From the NCBI GenBank assembly GCA_900556525.1, contig USOZ01000117.1, positions 1 through 6,108 of the forward strand: 6,108 nucleotides of DNA, given 5' to 3'. The DNA is from an uncultured Oscillospiraceae bacterium (lineage in GTDB: Bacteria > Bacillota > Clostridia > Oscillospirales > Ruminococcaceae). This document shows positions 5,231-6,108 of this stretch, one piece after another. The notes beneath the pieces were generated by a model. The model was not told where the DNA came from. It saw only the letters and a list, made by a program, of their open reading frames with translations, and searched no databases. Each line of letters opens with the position of its first letter. The first letter of the stretch is position 1. A program made the translations under genes and the position numbers.

Positions 5231-5815
5231 ATGTCTGAGGAAAAAATTTATTTAGGACTTGATATTGGTACAGATTCTATCGGATATGCCGTTACTGATC
5301 AGAATTATCAGCTAAAAAAACATGGCGGAAATCCAATGTGGGGGGTTACGCTTTTTGAAGCTGCGAATTTAAATGCGGAGCGAAGAGCGTTTCGATCTGC
5401 AAGAAGGCGCCTTGATAGAAGACAACAAAGGGTTTTACTTTTACAGGAACTGTTTGCGCCCGAGATTTCAAAAATTGATAAGAAATTTTTTATTCGCCTG
5501 AAAGAAAGTGCGTTATATAGAGATGAAGCTGAATCTCAGTATTCTATATTTGATGATATTGACTATTCGGATATAGAATTTCACAAGCAGTATCCCACGA
5601 TTCATCATTTGATAGATGATATGATGTACTCCGACAATAAGCATGATATTCGTCTTGTATATTTAGCGTGCGCATGGCTTGTTGCACATAGAGGTCACTT
5701 TCTGAATGAAGTTAGCAAAGACAATATTGCTGCACTTACTGATTTTTCGAAAGTAGTAGATGGTTTTATGTTATACTTTGCTGATAATGGTATCCGTGGG
5801 AGCCCAGTCCTTTAG
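5231..5815 (+). CDS. cas9: Cas9 N-terminal part, truncated (type II-A-like)
   Basis: The first 187 or so residues belong to Cas9, the RNA-guided DNA endonuclease of type II CRISPR systems. The RuvC-I motif is YLGLDIGTDSIGYAV (7-21), with Asp11 as catalytic residue. The arginine-rich bridge helix spans about 49-73 (ERRAFRSARRRLDRRQQR). The start of the recognition lobe has KIDKKFFIRLKES (81-93), HKQYPTIHHL (118-127), LVYLACAWLVAHRGHFL (142-158) and the FADN region (183-186). These are the signatures of the type II-A branch that includes the S. pyogenes enzyme. A full protein would be about 1100-1400 residues with HNH and two further RuvC parts, all missing here. The frame ends at TAG 5813-5815 only because foreign GC-rich sequence begins near 5785-5800; the last residues (about RGSPVL) are junction artefact. 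The ATG with GGAGG at 5218-5222 is a confident start. Confidence 0.93.
   Translation: MSEEKIYLGLDIGTDSIGYAVTDQNYQLKKHGGNPMWGVTLFEAANLNAERRAFRSARRRLDRRQQRVLLLQELFAPEISKIDKKFFIRLKESALYRDEAESQYSIFDDIDYSDIEFHKQYPTIHHLIDDMMYSDNKHDIRLVYLACAWLVAHRGHFLNEVSKDNIAALTDFSKVVDGFMLYFADNGIRGSPVL
5785..5800. other. Junction between cas9 and unrelated GC-rich DNA
   Basis: GC rises abruptly from about 33% (5701-5760) to about 62% (5821-6060). Coding sense changes from Cas9 to the interior of GpsA in a different frame. Neither an insertion-sequence end nor a target duplication is visible at the point of change. The exact base is blurred because both frames remain readable across about 15 bases. Confidence 0.85.
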
Positions 5816-6108
5816 GGAAGTGGCTGCGGACATAGCGGCGCATGGCTATAGGGGCGACCTTGTGCTGTGCATGAAGGGCATAGAGCAGGGCAGCGGCAAA
5901 AGGCTTTCGGAGATCGCCCTGGAACACCTGCCGAAAAGCGGAGTGGCCGTCTGGCTGGGGCCCGGCCACGTTCAGGAGTTCGTGGCGGGAATACCCAACT
6001 GTATGGGGATAGACGGCACCTCGGAGGAGCTGAAGGAGCGTCTGGTGACACAGTTCAGCTCCAGCCTCATACGCTTCTATTACGGCCGGGATCTCATAGG
6101 CAACGAGG
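5790..6108 (+). CDS. gpsA: Internal fragment of glycerol-3-phosphate dehydrogenase
   Basis: An open frame of 106 codons without start or stop runs to the window edge. It matches the middle of NAD(P)-dependent glycerol-3-phosphate dehydrogenase, which makes sn-glycerol 3-phosphate for phospholipid synthesis. Landmarks, counted from the first codon, are VSVGAQSFREV (1-11, end of the Rossmann part), LVLCMKGIE (24-32), LSEIALEHLP (39-48), LGPGHVQEFVAGIP (56-69, matching the family SGPS-A-E-GIPT segment) and FYYGRDLIGNE (96-106). It would correspond to roughly residues 75-180 of a protein of about 330. The variant GPGH and GIPN spellings are noted. GC and codon use (many GGC, CTG, GCC codons) differ sharply from everything to the left, so it probably belongs to another genome or a distant locus. 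The family call is firm; the origin is inferred. Confidence 0.85.

Noticed and set aside
5231..5815. A natural miniature Cas9 of 194 residues
   Set aside because: The frame ends only because unrelated gpsA sequence begins. HNH and RuvC-II/III are absent and the last residues are not Cas9-like.
5766..6051. Minus-strand open frames over the right end
   Set aside because: They are GC-rich shadows of the gpsA frame and two of them cover the same bases in different frames.
5790..6108. A functional Cas9-GpsA fusion
   Set aside because: The two reading frames differ and a TAG stop separates them, so no fused protein can be made.

Overview
The window looks like a low-to-moderate GC Firmicutes (Clostridia) genome, probably a gut Ruminococcus/Oscillospiraceae-type organism. 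The reasons are the consensus sigma-A promoters and strong GGAGG ribosome sites, the HXXEE and GNAT proteins, and a type II-A-like Cas9 with its tracrRNA. This placement is an inference from gene content; no taxonomic marker gene is present.

Left part (1-2912, plus strand except the first gene). A decayed C-terminal piece of a GNAT acetyltransferase lies on the minus strand. The perfect promoter TTGACA-N17-TATAAT at its edge drives a CaCA-family sodium/calcium exchanger. An alpha/beta hydrolase and a second GNAT acetyltransferase follow and overlap by 44 bases. The tail of the hydrolase reads like the missing N-terminus of the acetyltransferase, so a T7 homopolymer frameshift may split one fused gene. 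A strong bidirectional terminator at 2834-2866 ends this block.

Middle part (2913-4447, minus strand). A two-gene operon encodes an HXXEE membrane protein and a membrane-anchored protein of unknown function. It has its own promoter (TGGACA-N17-TATAAT with an extended -10). The HXXEE gene is clearly AT-richer than its neighbours.

Right part (4448-5790) is intergenic DNA followed by the start of a CRISPR-Cas locus. It holds a nested palindrome, a 161-bp MITE with 19-bp terminal inverted repeats between two CTAG sites, candidate plus-strand promoters, a bidirectional terminator, and a minus-strand tracrRNA. The tracrRNA has a textbook promoter (TTGACA-N17-TATTAT), an anti-repeat, several hairpins and an intrinsic terminator. 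Its -10 box overlaps the apparent -10 box of cas9, so the two divergent promoters probably compete. The first ~187 codons of cas9 follow: RuvC-I, bridge helix and the start of the recognition lobe.

At about 5785-5800 the sequence changes abruptly from about 33% to about 62% GC and becomes the interior of a gpsA gene in another reading frame. This is most simply an assembly chimera or rearrangement breakpoint, not a biological fusion. No cas1, cas2, csn2 or CRISPR array is visible, so the state of the system beyond the junction cannot be judged. No rRNA or tRNA gene was seen.
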